Origin: Peribacillus frigoritolerans | GTDB lineage: Bacteria; Bacillota; Bacilli; Bacillales; DSM-1321 | NCBI GenBank assembly: GCA_030562215.1 | Contig: JAUPFL010000001.1 | Location: 2,282,501-2,346,500, forward strand | Direction: 5' to 3' | Length of the DNA stretch: 64,000 nt | In this document: positions 11,038-21,036 of the stretch, piece after piece | How the letters are laid out: each line of letters begins with the position of its first letter | How positions within the stretch are numbered: position 1 is the first letter of the stretch | Program-made: the position numbers and the translations under genes | The notes under the pieces: generated by a model | Seen by the model: only the letters and a program-made list of their open reading frames with translations | What the model was told of the DNA's origin: nothing | The model's database searches: none

Positions 11038-11904
11038 TTATGATTTCTCAGGGGTATCGTTTAAGAAGAAGAGGGCAATTGTGCCAGGACCGGCATGTGC
11101 ACCGATGACGGAGCCAATTGTATGGATCATGAAGTCGGTTGTCCCGAATTCATTTTGGATGGCTTCCTTCCATTCCAGGGCAGTTGCTTCATCGTCACCA
11201 TGACTGATGGCAATCGTTTGGGTTGTTAAGTTTTTGCCTCTTTCATGCATTAATTCGATTACACGTTTAATCAATTTCTTTTTGCCGCGTATCTTTTCAA
11301 GCGGAACAAGCTTCCCATCTTCAACATGCAATAACGGTTTAATGTTTAATAAACCGCCAACAAGGGCAGATGTCTTGGAGATACGGCCGCCACGGGCCAG
11401 ATATTCAAGGTTATCTACAGTGAATAGATGCTCCATATGCCGGGCTTGGAATTCGATGGCAGCCAGGATTTCTTCTTTAGTGGCACCGTTGGCTGCCAGA
11501 TCGGCTGCTTTCTTTACAATTAAACCGACGCCCATCGAAGCGCATTTCGTATTGACGATTTCAATGTCAAGGTCAGGGTACTCTTCCTTCACCTGATTAA
11601 GAATCATCACTGCCGTTTGATATGTTCCAGATAACTCAGAGGAAAAGGCTATATAAATCCCTTGTTTTTTCTCTTTGGCAAACTGTGTGAAAAGTTCTAT
11701 AAAGTATTCTGGGGAAGCTTGCGATGTTTTCGGGGTTTTTCCTTCAAGCATCGCCTGATAGACTTCGTGAGAATTAATGGTAAGTAAATCTTCATAATTT
11801 TCCCCGTCAAGATGGACTTGTAAAGGGATTAATGAAACATTGTTTTCCTTATAGAAAGACAACGGCAAATCACATGCACTATCTGCAAGAATTGTGATAG
11901 CCAT
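11038..11904 (-). CDS. yitS: DegV-family fatty-acid-binding protein (YitS-like)
   Basis: DegV proteins bind a fatty acid and can serve as FakB subunits that present it to the kinase FakA. The sequence has the N-terminal ILADSACDLP motif, PKTSQASPE (lipid-contacting TSQPS-type loop), and GGRISKTSALVGG..LNIKPLL, all typical. 288 residues, full length. The neighbour yitT on the opposite strand matches the B. subtilis yitS-yitT arrangement, which is the reason for the symbol. RBS GCAGGTG precedes the ATG. Confidence 0.88.
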   Translation of the reverse strand: MAITILADSACDLPLSFYKENNVSLIPLQVHLDGENYEDLLTINSHEVYQAMLEGKTPKTSQASPEYFIELFTQFAKEKKQGIYIAFSSELSGTYQTAVMILNQVKEEYPDLDIEIVNTKCASMGVGLIVKKAADLAANGATKEEILAAIEFQARHMEHLFTVDNLEYLARGGRISKTSALVGGLLNIKPLLHVEDGKLVPLEKIRGKKKLIKRVIELMHERGKNLTTQTIAISHGDDEATALEWKEAIQNEFGTTDFMIHTIGSVIGAHAGPGTIALFFLNDTPEKS

Positions 11905-12061
11905 AATACACCTGCTTTCTTTTTACAATTTTTAGAAAATGAGTGGTCACTCTACTTTTTAGTGTAGCACGTAACGGTAAAAATTCAATCTCTACGTAAA
12001 TAGAATAAATAATTAAGGGTAAAAAGATAATAGAATAAGGGTGAAATGGAGGTTTTTTAGG

Positions 12062-12903
12062 ATGTACAGTGGTGAAATGAAGAAAATTATCATAGTTGTG
12101 GTGGGCGCATTGCTTAATGCCGTTGCAATGAACTTTTTCTAATACCGGCAAACGTATATGCAAGCGGCTTTACGGGAGTGGCCCAGCTTCTATCGAGGAT
12201 GATTGGATCTTTTGCTCCTTTTGATGTATCAACAGGTATTCTATTGTTTTTATTGAACATTCCAGTAACGATCATTGCTTGGCGAAAGGTTGGAAAGTCT
12301 TTCACATTTTATAGTTTCCTCAGCGTTGCCTTGATGTCCTTCTTTATGGAAATCATTCCGATTACACGCTGGTCACCTGACATATTATTGAATGCGGTAT
12401 TTGGTGGAGTCATAGCTGCAGTAGGTGTGGGGATCACCTTGAAATACGGTGCATCGACTGGCGGAATGGATATTATCGCCATGCTTCTTTCACGGAAAAA
12501 GGATAAACCTGTAGGTACTTATTTATTTCTGCTGAATGGCGTGATCATTGTAACGGCAGGTGCTGTTTATGGACCGGAAAAAGCTTTGTACACGCTTGTT
12601 ACCCTTTACACATCGACCCGTGTCGTGGACGCGATACATACACGTCATGAAAAGCTTACGGCCATGATCATTACAAAGAAAAGCGAAGAGCTTAAACAGG
12701 CAATCCATGCTAAGTTAGTTCGCGGAATTACAAGGGTTCCCGCTAAAGGTGCGTTCACCAACGAAACTAAGGAAATGCTATTGATTGTCATTACAAGGTA
12801 TGAACTTTATGACCTTGAAAAGATCATCAAGGAAGTGGATCCACATGCTTTCACGAACATCATAGAAACGTCAGGCATTGTTGGAACTTTCCGCAGGGAA
12901 TGA
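12062..12903 (+). CDS. yitT: YitT-family membrane protein with DUF2179 domain, frame interrupted near the start
   Basis: Integral membrane protein, function unknown, with about five N-terminal helices and a cytosolic DUF2179 domain (GITRVPAKGAFTNETKEMLL to the end). The ATG at 12062 follows GGAGG; it reads MYSGEMKKIIIVVVGALLNA and hits a stop after NFF because a T run near 12137 lacks one base. Restoring it gives NFFLIPANVYASGFTGVAQL, which continues to 12903 (~281 residues). Without the repair only an ATG-less inner start at 12178 remains. Confidence 0.85.
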
Positions 12904-12981
12904 TATTAACAAAAAATCAAGGCCATTACACTTCTATTACAAAAGGCGGTAAGGCACGAAATAACAATTGATGAAAACAAA

Positions 12982-13014
12982 GTGAAAGCCTCCAGGAATC
13001 CTGGAGGCTTTCAC
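12982..13014. terminator. Strong bidirectional hairpin between yitT and the DUF3813-like gene
   Basis: A 15-bp perfect inverted repeat with a 3-nt loop in the gap between convergent genes. T-rich sequence on both sides is modest, so it may rely on stem strength. Confidence 0.75.
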
Positions 13015-13015
13015 A

Positions 13016-13207
13016 TTATTTAGAGTGATTTTCCAGCTCTTCCTGAAGTTCTCGCAATTGTTCTTTTTCAGCCTCGGTCGTATTGGCAAAAGCTGATGAA
13101 AGAGCGTTTTTAGCGATTTCCTCTGTCTTATGCTGGTCACCCTCATGCTCAGAGTGGAGAGCTTCTTCAACAAATTCCCTAGCCTTTTGGAATAATTTGT
13201 TTCCCAT
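13016..13207 (-). CDS. Small DUF3813-like protein
   Basis: 63-residue, charged, helical protein (MGNKLFQKAREFVEEALHSE, then QLRELQEELENHSK). It resembles the DUF3813 family of Bacillaceae, role unknown. Its ATG overlaps the stop codon of the small gene upstream (TAATG), which implies translational coupling. Confidence 0.7.
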   Translation of the reverse strand: MGNKLFQKAREFVEEALHSEHEGDQHKTEEIAKNALSSAFANTTEAEKEQLRELQEELENHSK

Positions 13208-13359
13208 TAGAAGCCACCATAGCTTTGTTCAGACATAATTCTTAACCTGTCTTTTTCAGCCTCTTCAAACGTAGTGTGATAAGGGATTTTTTCGGCATGC
13301 CTGGCAACACTTTCTTTGCCCTGCTGAACAAATCGTTTAGATTTACTGCTTTTACCCAT
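13207..13359 (-). CDS. 50-residue hypothetical protein, translationally coupled to the DUF3813-like gene
   Basis: Short gene found by reading the strand: GGAGGAGATAAGA then ATG at 13359, encoding MGKSSKSKRFVQQGKESVAR, HAEKIPYHTTFEEAEKDRLR and IMSEQSYGGF. Very basic N-terminus, no membrane segment. The strong ribosome-binding site, the uninterrupted frame and the 1-nt TAATG overlap with the next gene support it. I do not recognise the family. Confidence 0.7.
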   Translation of the reverse strand: MGKSSKSKRFVQQGKESVARHAEKIPYHTTFEEAEKDRLRIMSEQSYGGF

Positions 13360-13462
13360 TCTTATCTCCTCCGATTCTGAGCGTTGTCGACAACGGAATG
13401 AATCTGTTGTCCATATTAGTTTGGCTTGAAAGGTGGATATTATGAAGGTAAAAAATGACGGA

Positions 13463-14276
13463 TTAGGCTTTTATATTGAATTTTTCTTCGAGGAAGACGG
13501 CTATACCATCTTCTTCATTCGTCAATGTAGTCGTATTTGCTACCGTTTTTACTGGTGAGATCGCATTTCCCATGGCCACCCCGGTTCCCGCATATTCGAG
13601 CATTTCCAAATCATTATCTTCATCACCGAAAGCGATTATCCTGTTTTGAGGAATTTCCAAATAATTGGATACACGTTTTAGCCCTACGGCTTTACTTAAC
13701 CCGCTTTTTATTATTTCGATGATATGAAAAGGCTCTGCCCAGCGGCGATGATCGACCAATTCTGCATGGACATCGGATAAATGCTGGCGAATCTGTCCTA
13801 CGAATTCACTATCTGTGTGAATCAGCATCGAAGTTGGGGAATCCTGAAGGTAATCGCGCAAGTCACCGGTCTTCATGATCGGATTTCCTAGATTGAACAT
13901 GTTCATCAACTTTTCATCATGATAATGGACATAAACTTCATCCCGGACTTCAGCGATGATGTTGTGAAATTTAAACTGATCACACGCTTCGACAATATCT
14001 TTCGCAACATTTATATCCAGTGGAGAGTGGTATACCCCCAGCTTGTATGTAATGGGTGATGGACGAAAGCCCCATTGAAATTAACGATTGGTGTAGTCAA
14101 CCCCAATTCCCGGTAATATTGTTCACTTGAGCGAAAGGGACGCCCGGTGGCGATCATAACCTCGTGTCCATCTTCCTTTAGTTTTAGGAGTGTTTTTTAG
14201 TCCTTGAAGAAATTGTTTTGTTATCTGTAAGTAAAGTACCATCAAGATCCAATACGATTAAATGTTTCTCAGCCAT
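13463..14276 (-). CDS. yitU: Cof-type HAD phosphatase (YitU-like), frame interrupted
   Basis: Haloacid-dehalogenase hydrolase that in this family dephosphorylates sugar phosphates or flavin precursors. HAD motif I is VLDLDGTLLT at residues ~8-17 and motif II is IATGRPF; the C-terminal part has ISVKTVANTT-type and FGDEDNDLEMLEYAG (motif IV). The ATG at 14276 follows AGAAGGTGTG. Frame breaks lie near 14190 (an A run) and around 14060-14100; the last 149 residues (from 13909) are continuous. Location next to yitV supports the symbol. Confidence 0.8.
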
Positions 14277-14492
14277 GTACACACCTTCTGTTCTTTTTGA
14301 TTTCATTATATGCAAATATTGTTAAGCCTATTTTAAGGTAAATGTAAATCTTTTTCATTCTTTATGCATTCCTGTATGATATTACTATATCCAGGATTAG
14401 TATAATTAAAGCGAAGCTCAGGTTTAAAGGAATGGAATCCATTTTGATAATGGTATTGGAAAGACCGGAACAAATTATTCGGAGGGGTTAAC

Positions 14493-15280
14493 TTGATAAT
14501 AATTGAAAAAGAACTAATAGGACAAATTCCTGTATTGCACCTAGGGAAAGAAACCACTTTCAATCAGGAATTGCCGCTTATAATTTTTATACATGGTTTT
14601 CAAAGTGCAAAAGAACATAATCTACACTATGCTTATTTATTGGCTGAAAAGGGGTTTCGTGTGCTTCTGCCTGATGTGATTCATCATGGGGAAAGGGAAG
14701 CCGGTTTAAGTGAATCTCAAATGATGCCCCGTTTTTGGGAAATGGTTTTACAAACAATCCAGGATTTATCTTTGTTGAAGGATGATTTATTATCCCGAAA
14801 ATTGATTGAGCCCGAAAGAATTGGCGTAGCAGGTACCTCAATGGGGGGAATAGTGACTAATGGGGCCCTGGCTGCTTATGAATGGATTTCCGCCGGAGTC
14901 AGTTTAATGGGGAACCCATCATATGTCGCGTATGCTGAGCTCCAAATGGAGGAGATTAAGAAAAGGAAAGTTAATTTCCCAGCTACTGATGAGGAAGTTG
15001 CGAAGGTGATTGAACAGCTCAAGCCATTTGATTTGAGTCTTAATCAGGATAAGCTTTCCGACCGACCGCTTCTTTTTGGCATGGAGCCAAAGATCCGGTT
15101 GTGCCTTATCAACATGCATACCGTTTTTATGAAGGGGTCAAAGCAGGGTATGACGAGACAGAAGGAAAAATTGATTTTATCCTTGACCCTAAGGCTGGAC
15201 ATAAGGTCAGTAGAGAAGGAGTGCTTAAGACAGCAGACTGGTTCACGAAACATTTACTGTCAACTGTGCAAAATGCTTAA
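14493..15280 (+). CDS. yitV: Alpha/beta-hydrolase esterase (YitV-like), frame interrupted
   Basis: Cytoplasmic serine esterase of unknown substrate. FIHGFQSAKE (oxyanion loop) and GVAGTSMGG (nucleophile elbow) are visible. TTG at 14493 is chosen because GGAGGGG lies 5-6 nt upstream. A five-T run near 15075 lacks one base; the restored frame reads FWHGAKDPVVPYQHAYRF (acid Asp) and GHKVSREGV (catalytic His) and stops at 15280, 262 residues. Tandem with yitW in the same order as B. subtilis. Confidence 0.85.
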
Positions 15281-15376
15281 GTACTCACTCAAAATCTGTT
15301 ATGATGCTTATACGGACATAATGATGAAACCGATAATCTAAAACGAAGAAATTTTTCCATAAAAGGAGTGATCGAA

Positions 15377-15685
15377 GTGGATCAAGATACAAAAGACATT
15401 ATTTTTGGAGCTTTGGAGCAGGTCATTGACCCTGAGCTTGGTATAGATATCGTTAATTTAGGCTTGGTATATGATGTGGATATGGATGAGGAAGGTCTGA
15501 CTACCGTTACGATGACATTGACAGCAATGGGCTGTCCGCTAGCCGGGACGATCGTCGATCAAGTTAAATTGGTTCTGGAAGATATCCCCGAGGTCAAGGA
15601 AACGGATGTAAAGATTGTCTGGAGTCCGCCATGGACGAAAGACAAAATGTCCAGGTATGCTAAAATTGCATTAGGAATCAAATAA
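15377..15685 (+). CDS. yitW: MIP18/DUF59-family Fe-S assembly protein (YitW-like)
   Basis: SufT-like DUF59 protein assisting iron-sulfur cluster maturation. 102 residues with DPELGIDIVNLGLVY, the conserved TAMGCPLA (Cys that may carry the cluster) and VVWSPPWTKDKMS-type end (here IVWSPPW). The GTG at 15377 has AAAGGAG at ideal spacing; an upstream GTG at 15368 would overlap the Shine-Dalgarno. Followed by a terminator and moaA, itself an Fe-S enzyme. Confidence 0.88.
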   Translation: MDQDTKDIIFGALEQVIDPELGIDIVNLGLVYDVDMDEEGLTTVTMTLTAMGCPLAGTIVDQVKLVLEDIPEVKETDVKIVWSPPWTKDKMSRYAKIALGIK

Positions 15686-15706
15686 TATCTCTGTAATAGA
15701 AATGAG

Positions 15707-15765
15707 AAGCCAGTCAAAAAAAGTGAATCCATTCAAGGAGCCACTTTTTATGGTCTGGTTTTTTC
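15707..15765 (+). terminator. Terminator after yitW
   Basis: Outer arms AGCCAG and CTGGTT, inner arms AAAGTG and CACTTT, then a T run. An interrupted but plausible stem. Confidence 0.55.
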
Positions 15766-15791
15766 TAATACATTCGGCTAGGAGTGGTTAA

Positions 15792-16803
15792 TTGAACAGT
15801 CAAATTAAAGATTCATTGGACAGGCCACTAAGGGATTTAAGGATTTCAGTCATAGATCGCTGTAACTTTCGCTGCTCGTATTGCATGCCTGCTGAAATTT
15901 TTCATGAGAATTTTCAGTTCCTGCCTAAAAGTGAGCTATTATCTTATGAGGAAATTGTAAGGCTTTCTAAAATATTCGCAAGCTTAGGTGTAAAAAAACT
16001 AAGGTTGACAGGCGGGGAACCATTACTCCGGAGAGATCTTACCACTCTGGTTTCAAATCTCGTTAAAATTGAAGGTATTGAAGATATTGGACTGACCACG
16101 AATGGTGTCTTCTTGAAAAAGCATGCCGTGGATTTGAGGGAAGCTGGTTTACAGAGAGTGAATATCAGCTTGGACAGCCTCGATGACGATCTTTTCAAGA
16201 AGATGAACGGCAGGGATATCGGCATAAAGCCCGTTATTGAAGGCATCGCTGCTGCCAAAGAAGCAGGGCTTGGCGTTAAAGTGAATATGGTTGTGAAAAA
16301 AGAAACCAATGAATCTCAAATCCTGCCGATGGCCCGATTTTGTAAAGATGAGGGCATTCAATTACGCTATATTGAATTCATGGATGTCGGACACACAAAT
16401 GGCTGGCAGTTGAAGAATGTCATTACGAAAAAGAACTGCTTGCGATGCTTCAAACCGAATTCGATCTTGAACCGGTTAAAGAAGATTATTTTGGGGAGGT
16501 GGCAAAACGCTTCCGTTATAAGGGCACTACTGCAGAAGTGGGCTTCATAACCTCGGTATCCGAGTCTTTTTGTTCAAGTTGTACACGTGCACGTCTTTCT
16601 GCAAATGGAAGTTTATATACATGCCTGTTTAATGGAAAGGGACATGACTTGAAGTCATTGCTCCGTTCCGACATGACAGATGAAGAGTTGACCGGGTTCA
16701 TCATTTCACTTTGGAACCGCAGGGACGACCGCTATTCGGATGAACGGGCAGCGGGAACGGTGAAGAAACAGGAAAAATCGAAATGTCATTCATTGGCGGG
16801 TAA
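15792..16803 (+). CDS. moaA: GTP 3',8-cyclase MoaA (molybdopterin synthesis), frame interrupted
   Basis: Radical-SAM enzyme for the first step of molybdenum cofactor synthesis. N-terminal cluster motif CNFRCSYC and [12 protein letters not shown]-terminal second cluster CSSC..C ([20 protein letters not shown]). TTG start after GGAGTGG. Two A runs each lack one base: near 16430 (restored: [17 protein letters not shown]) and near 16776 (restored end [10 protein letters not shown], stop 16801-16803). About 338 residues, the normal size. Next to fnr, whose regulon in Bacillus includes nitrate respiration that needs this cofactor. Confidence 0.92.
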
Positions 16804-16826
16804 TCTGTCCTAATGAATGAAAAATT

Positions 16827-16853
16827 AAGGGATGGCAGCTATGCCATCCCTTA
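16827..16853. terminator. Hairpin between moaA and fnr
   Basis: An 11-bp stem (AAGGGATGGCA with TGCCATCCCTT) and 5-nt loop or smaller, 24 bp after moaA. The following T tract is weak (ATTAGTAT). The rest of 16854-17045 holds nothing I recognise. Confidence 0.6.
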
Positions 16854-17045
16854 TTAGTATAGTGTCAGGAATTGATGTCAGACAATGGACGAAATCGATT
16901 TTTATACTTTTTTATGCATTTTTATATAGGACACAAGGTAATGAAAATAATTCAAAGGTCCTAGGGGTGGATTTAGCCTGAAATAAACTCCAATCATATT
17001 AAGATCAGTAAGGCATTATGTATTGCTTCTTTTTATGGGATGGAT

Positions 17046-17736
17046 TCAATCGATGGTACAGATTTCAATTGGACAGTTTTCACAGTCGATTTCCTGTTTC
17101 AAATAGTCAAAGTCAAGAATCGTAATGCGTCCCTTTTTAATCGAGATGACATTGTTTTTCCTTAATTGAGCGAGCATTCGATTGACCACCTCGCGGGAAG
17201 TACCGCAAAAATTGGCGAGTTCTTGGTTTGTAAATGGAAGATTGATAATTTTACCGTTTTCTGCTTCAGTTCCATAGCTATTTGATAAACGGATGAGGGT
17301 GGAGTAAAATGCCCCTTTCTTACCGTGCAGGAGCATATCGCGGAATTTAGCCTGATTTTTACGGTTTTGAGAGGATAACCATGTCATCATCTCAACAGCA
17401 AGAAGGCTATCGGAGGCGATTTTTTTTCTCTAATGATTCTTTGGAAATAACCGCAACAGTTCCATCTTCCATCATTTTTGCATTCATCATATATTTAGGA
17501 TTTTGAGAAAACAAGACTGTTTCCCCAACCAAATCATTCTCCGAACTAATGCGTATAGTTAATTCACGACCGTCTGGAACAACCTTGCTCACTTCCACTT
17601 TCCCTTTAATAATGTAATACAAATCACTTGCTGGGGTGCTCTCATGAAAAAGGTAGCACCCTTTTTCCATATGTTTAACTTGTTGTTTATTATCTAACAT
17701 TGCATGCATCCGATTAGATAATGATAATTCATTCAT
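17046..17736 (-). CDS. fnr: Anaerobic regulator Fnr (Bacillus type, C-terminal Fe-S ligands), frame interrupted
   Basis: CRP/FNR-family activator of anaerobic genes. Cyclic-nucleotide-binding-like N-domain (GCYLFHESTPASDLYYIIKG), then a winged helix with ELANFCGTSREVVNRML. The C-terminus ends CENCPIEIC, the C-x2-C-x4-C spacing of the B. subtilis Fnr [4Fe-4S] ligands, absent from E. coli FNR at this position. The ATG at 17736 follows AAAGGTGG. An eight-A run near 17430 carries one base too many: with seven, SLEKKIASDSLLAVEMMTWL reads through. Monocistronic, divergent from arg operon. Confidence 0.92.
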
Positions 17737-17873
17737 GCCTATGACCACCTTTCAAAAACCGTCATTACTCAATTACTCCTTTGATTTAAACGAAAAAAAA
17801 CCTAGTAGTCAACAAGTTTGGATAATTTTAGGATTTTAGATGGATGATTTTTCATTTGGAATTTATGTTTTAA

Positions 17874-17919
17874 ATTTTATAAAAATACATTTGATTTTAT
17901 TTTTATTCAGTCTTATAAT
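17874..17919 (+). promoter_or_regulatory. Arginine operon promoter with two candidate ARG boxes
   Basis: TTGATT (17891-17896) and TATAAT (17914-17919) are 17 bp apart. Two ARG-box-like 18-mers overlap it: 17874-17891 on the plus strand (12 of 18 to the consensus CATGAATAAAAATTCAAG, by eye) and 17896-17913 on the minus strand with the core TGAATAAAAAT. AhrC/ArgR with arginine would cover both promoter elements. Confidence 0.7.
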
Positions 17920-17967
17920 AATAGAATCAAAGATTGACAGGGACCTGAAATTATAGGAGATGGTTTT

Positions 17968-19002
17968 ATGAACGTATCAATAGTAGGTGCAACGGGTTAT
18001 GGGGGAATGGAACTAATAAGGTTTTTGAATAATCATCCGCAATTTAAAATAAAATCATTGCATACTTCATCCCAATTTGGTCGAAATTTATCTGAAGAAA
18101 ATGCACATTTAATGCATATGGAAGATACATTAGAAGAAATTGACCCGGAAGCGATTGCAAAAAATCCGATATTGTATTTCTTGCAACTCCTTCTGGTGTT
18201 TCATCGCAATTGGTTTCGGAATTTTCTGACCTTGACATTAAAGTGATCGACTTATCGGGAGACCTCAGGCTTCAAACTCCAGGTGAATACGAGCACTGGT
18301 ATAAAAGCAGGCCGCGCCACGGCATATTATTGAAGAATCTGTATACGGATTGGCTGAATGGAATGCCGAAGCAATAAAAAAGCGGCGATTATTGCAAATC
18401 CTGGGTGTTACCCAACCGCTTCACTATTAGGTCTTGCCCCTTTATTCACTGAAGGATTGGCCGGAGCAGCTGCCGATGTGATCATCGATGCAAAGTCCGG
18501 GGTTTCAGGGGCGGGTAAATCACTTTCGGCAGTCACCCATTATAGTGAAATGAATGAGAACTTTAAGATATATAAGGTGAATCAACATCAACACATACCG
18601 GAAATCGAACAACAGCTCGGGCGATGGTCATCAGGTTTACAGCCCATTACATTTAATACCCATCTTGTTCCAATGACAAGAGGGATTATGGCAACGATGT
18701 ATATAAAGGTAAATCGGGAAACCTCAAATGTTGAATTAAAAGATTTATACGAAACCGTATACGAGAACCACCCATTTGTCCGGGTACAGCCCCTTGATCG
18801 CTTTCCATCCACGAAACAGGTATATGGATCGAACTTTTGCGACATTGGCATTGATTATGATGAAAGGACAGGTAAGGTAACGGTGGTTTCGGTTATTGAT
18901 AATTTAGTGAAGGGTGCTGCAGGGCAGGCCATTCAAAATGCAAATATAGTAATGGGACTAGAAGAAACGGCAGGACTATGGAACAGTCCGATATATCCGT
19001 AA
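17968..19002 (+). CDS. argC: N-acetyl-gamma-glutamyl-phosphate reductase, frame interrupted
   Basis: Third step of arginine synthesis: NADPH-dependent reduction of acetylglutamyl phosphate. N-terminal [17 protein letters not shown] nucleotide-binding loop and active-site Cys in ANPGCYPT; GGxxxGRK-like tail with [25 protein letters not shown] precedes ATG 17968. Three breaks: the A run near 18165 (restored [13 protein letters not shown]), around 18310-18320, and AATAAAAAAG near 18375 (restored [15 protein letters not shown]). 345 residues when joined. First gene of the operon. Confidence 0.92.
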
Positions 19003-19018
19003 ACTTTGGAGGGAAACA

Positions 19019-20251
19019 ATGAATACACTACAGCCAGTTGAGGAAATCAAACAAGTTCAAGAAGGAAACATTTTAATGCCCCAAGGGTTCAAAGCGTCAG
19101 GTGTCCATGCAGGATTACGCTATTCTAAAAAGGACGTTGGCATCATTTTTACCGATGTTCCAGCATCAGCGGCGGCGGTTTATACACAAAATGTAGTTCA
19201 AGCCGCTCCAATCAATGTAACGAAAGATAGTATTGCGGTTACTGGAAAACTCCACGGCATAGTAGTGAATAGTGCTTGTGCGAATGCTTGTACAGGTGAA
19301 CAGGGTTTAAAAGATGCAAATGAAATGAGGAAGCTTGCGGCTCAAAAGTTCGGTTTGGAGGACCATTCATTTGCAGTGGCTTCAACGGGTGTCATAGGGG
19401 AATTCATGGAAATGGAAAAGGTAAGAAAAGGCATAGAGTCATTGCAGCCAGAAAATACACCTGAAGCTGCTGAAGCTTTTGGTACCGCGATTTTAACAAC
19501 GGATATCGTAACCAAGAGCTGTGGTTATGAAACAATCATTGACGGTAAAACCGTGAAAATGGGCGGTGCTGCAAAGGGTTCGGGAATGATTCATCCAAAC
19601 ATGGCCACAATGCTCGGCTTCATTACGACGGATGCTGTAATTGAACCGGATGACTTACAGCAAGCACTATCCTCCATTACAAATGATACATTCAATCAAA
19701 TCACGGTTGATGGCGACTGTTCAACGAATGACATGGTGTTGGTGCTCGCAAATGGAGAAGCGAATAATGAACCTTTGACACCTAACCATCCAGAATGGTC
19801 CATCTTCCTGGAATTATTAAAGCAAACTTCGGAAAATCTCGCCAAACAAATTGCTAAAGACGGAGAAGGTGCCACAAAACTGATTGAAGTGAATGTTCAT
19901 GGCATGCATACGAAACAAGATTCACAGATGATGGCGAAGACGATAGTTGGTTCAAATCTAGTGAAAACGGCAGCTTTTGGAGCGGATGCAAACTGGGGAC
20001 GAATCATAGCTGCAATGGGAAGAAGCGGAGTGGTATTCAATCCGGATCAAACAACCATCGTTTTTGGTGATATCGTCGTACTTAAAGATGGTGAGCCGAT
20101 TATGTTTTCTGAGGAAGATGCCAAAGCATACTTGGAAAATGAAAGTATCATCATAAATGTTTATTTGAAAGATGGTAATGAATCAGGCACGGCATGGGGC
20201 TGCGATCTAACCTATGATTATGTGAAAATAAACGGAAGCTACCGTTCGTAG
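19019..20251 (+). CDS. argJ: Bifunctional glutamate N-acetyltransferase / ornithine acetyltransferase
   Basis: Recycles the acetyl group from acetylornithine to glutamate and, in the bifunctional form, also uses acetyl-CoA. 410 residues, uninterrupted. The self-cleavage region HPNMATMLGF (cut before the nucleophilic Thr) and GSGMIHPN are intact, as are GVIGEFMEM and the C-terminal DYVKINGSYRS. GGAGGG precedes the ATG by six bases. Lies 16 nt after argC. Confidence 0.95.
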   Translation: MNTLQPVEEIKQVQEGNILMPQGFKASGVHAGLRYSKKDVGIIFTDVPASAAAVYTQNVVQAAPINVTKDSIAVTGKLHGIVVNSACANACTGEQGLKDANEMRKLAAQKFGLEDHSFAVASTGVIGEFMEMEKVRKGIESLQPENTPEAAEAFGTAILTTDIVTKSCGYETIIDGKTVKMGGAAKGSGMIHPNMATMLGFITTDAVIEPDDLQQALSSITNDTFNQITVDGDCSTNDMVLVLANGEANNEPLTPNHPEWSIFLELLKQTSENLAKQIAKDGEGATKLIEVNVHGMHTKQDSQMMAKTIVGSNLVKTAAFGADANWGRIIAAMGRSGVVFNPDQTTIVFGDIVVLKDGEPIMFSEEDAKAYLENESIIINVYLKDGNESGTAWGCDLTYDYVKINGSYRS

Positions 20252-20262
20252 AGGTGAAAAGT

Positions 20263-21036
20263 ATGAACATATTAGTCATAAAGTGCGGCGGCAGCATCAT
20301 TAATGAGTTATCGGAGTCATTTTTCAATAGTGTTAAAGAGTTACAAAACCGCGGCTACCATATCGTCTTTGTGCATGGAGGCGGCCCTGATATAAATTCA
20401 ATGCTTGAAAAATTTGAAATTGAACCAGTATTTGAAGATGGGTTAAGAAAAACGACCGCTGAAGTGCTGGAAATCGTGGAACTTATGCTGGCAGGCAAAT
20501 CGAACCGTAGCCTCGTTCATAAATTGGCAGCTCATGGCATCAAGGCAGTCGGTTTAAATGGCTCTGACGGCGGAATTCTCACAGGTGATTATATCGATGA
20601 ACAGAAACTTGGGGCTGTTGGTGAAATACAACAAGTCAATACGGAATTATTCGGACTTTTATTCGAAAAAGGTTATTGTCCGGTATTGACGCCCATTTCA
20701 TCTACTGAAGAAGGCACTAAATTAAATGTGAATGCCGATATGGCTGCCGGGTCTGTAGCGAAGGCACTATCGGCTGATATGTGTTTATTTGTGACCGATG
20801 TTCAAGGGGTCTTGAAGAATGGGCAGATCATTGAGAAATTGAATGAAACGGAAACGAAGGACATGATCATGGATGGAAGTATCCATGGCGGAATGATCCC
20901 GAAAGTCAATACAGCTTTATCGGTGCTGAATAAAGGGATTGAAGAAGTGATGATCGTTAGCGGGAAAGATCATTTTTATCAAGGCGGACAATTCATCGGT
21001 ACGAAATTTCTTCAGGAGGAAGGGGTATTTCAATGA
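20263..21036 (+). CDS. argB: Acetylglutamate kinase
   Basis: Phosphorylates N-acetylglutamate. The amino-acid-kinase fold is clear: VIKCGGSIINE, VHGGGPDINSML, GLNGSDGG and NVNADMAAGSVAKALSA. ATG 20263 follows AGAGGTG (spacing 6) and lies 11 nt after the argJ stop. 257 residues, uninterrupted. Lacks the N-terminal helix found in arginine-sensitive kinases, so feedback control, if any, is likely transcriptional. Confidence 0.94.
   Translation: MNILVIKCGGSIINELSESFFNSVKELQNRGYHIVFVHGGGPDINSMLEKFEIEPVFEDGLRKTTAEVLEIVELMLAGKSNRSLVHKLAAHGIKAVGLNGSDGGILTGDYIDEQKLGAVGEIQQVNTELFGLLFEKGYCPVLTPISSTEEGTKLNVNADMAAGSVAKALSADMCLFVTDVQGVLKNGQIIEKLNETETKDMIMDGSIHGGMIPKVNTALSVLNKGIEEVMIVSGKDHFYQGGQFIGTKFLQEEGVFQ

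Noticed and set aside
17968-18357. argC pseudogene
   Set aside because: The operon is otherwise complete and the breaks are homopolymer shifts like those throughout the window; loss of argC alone would make the pathway useless.
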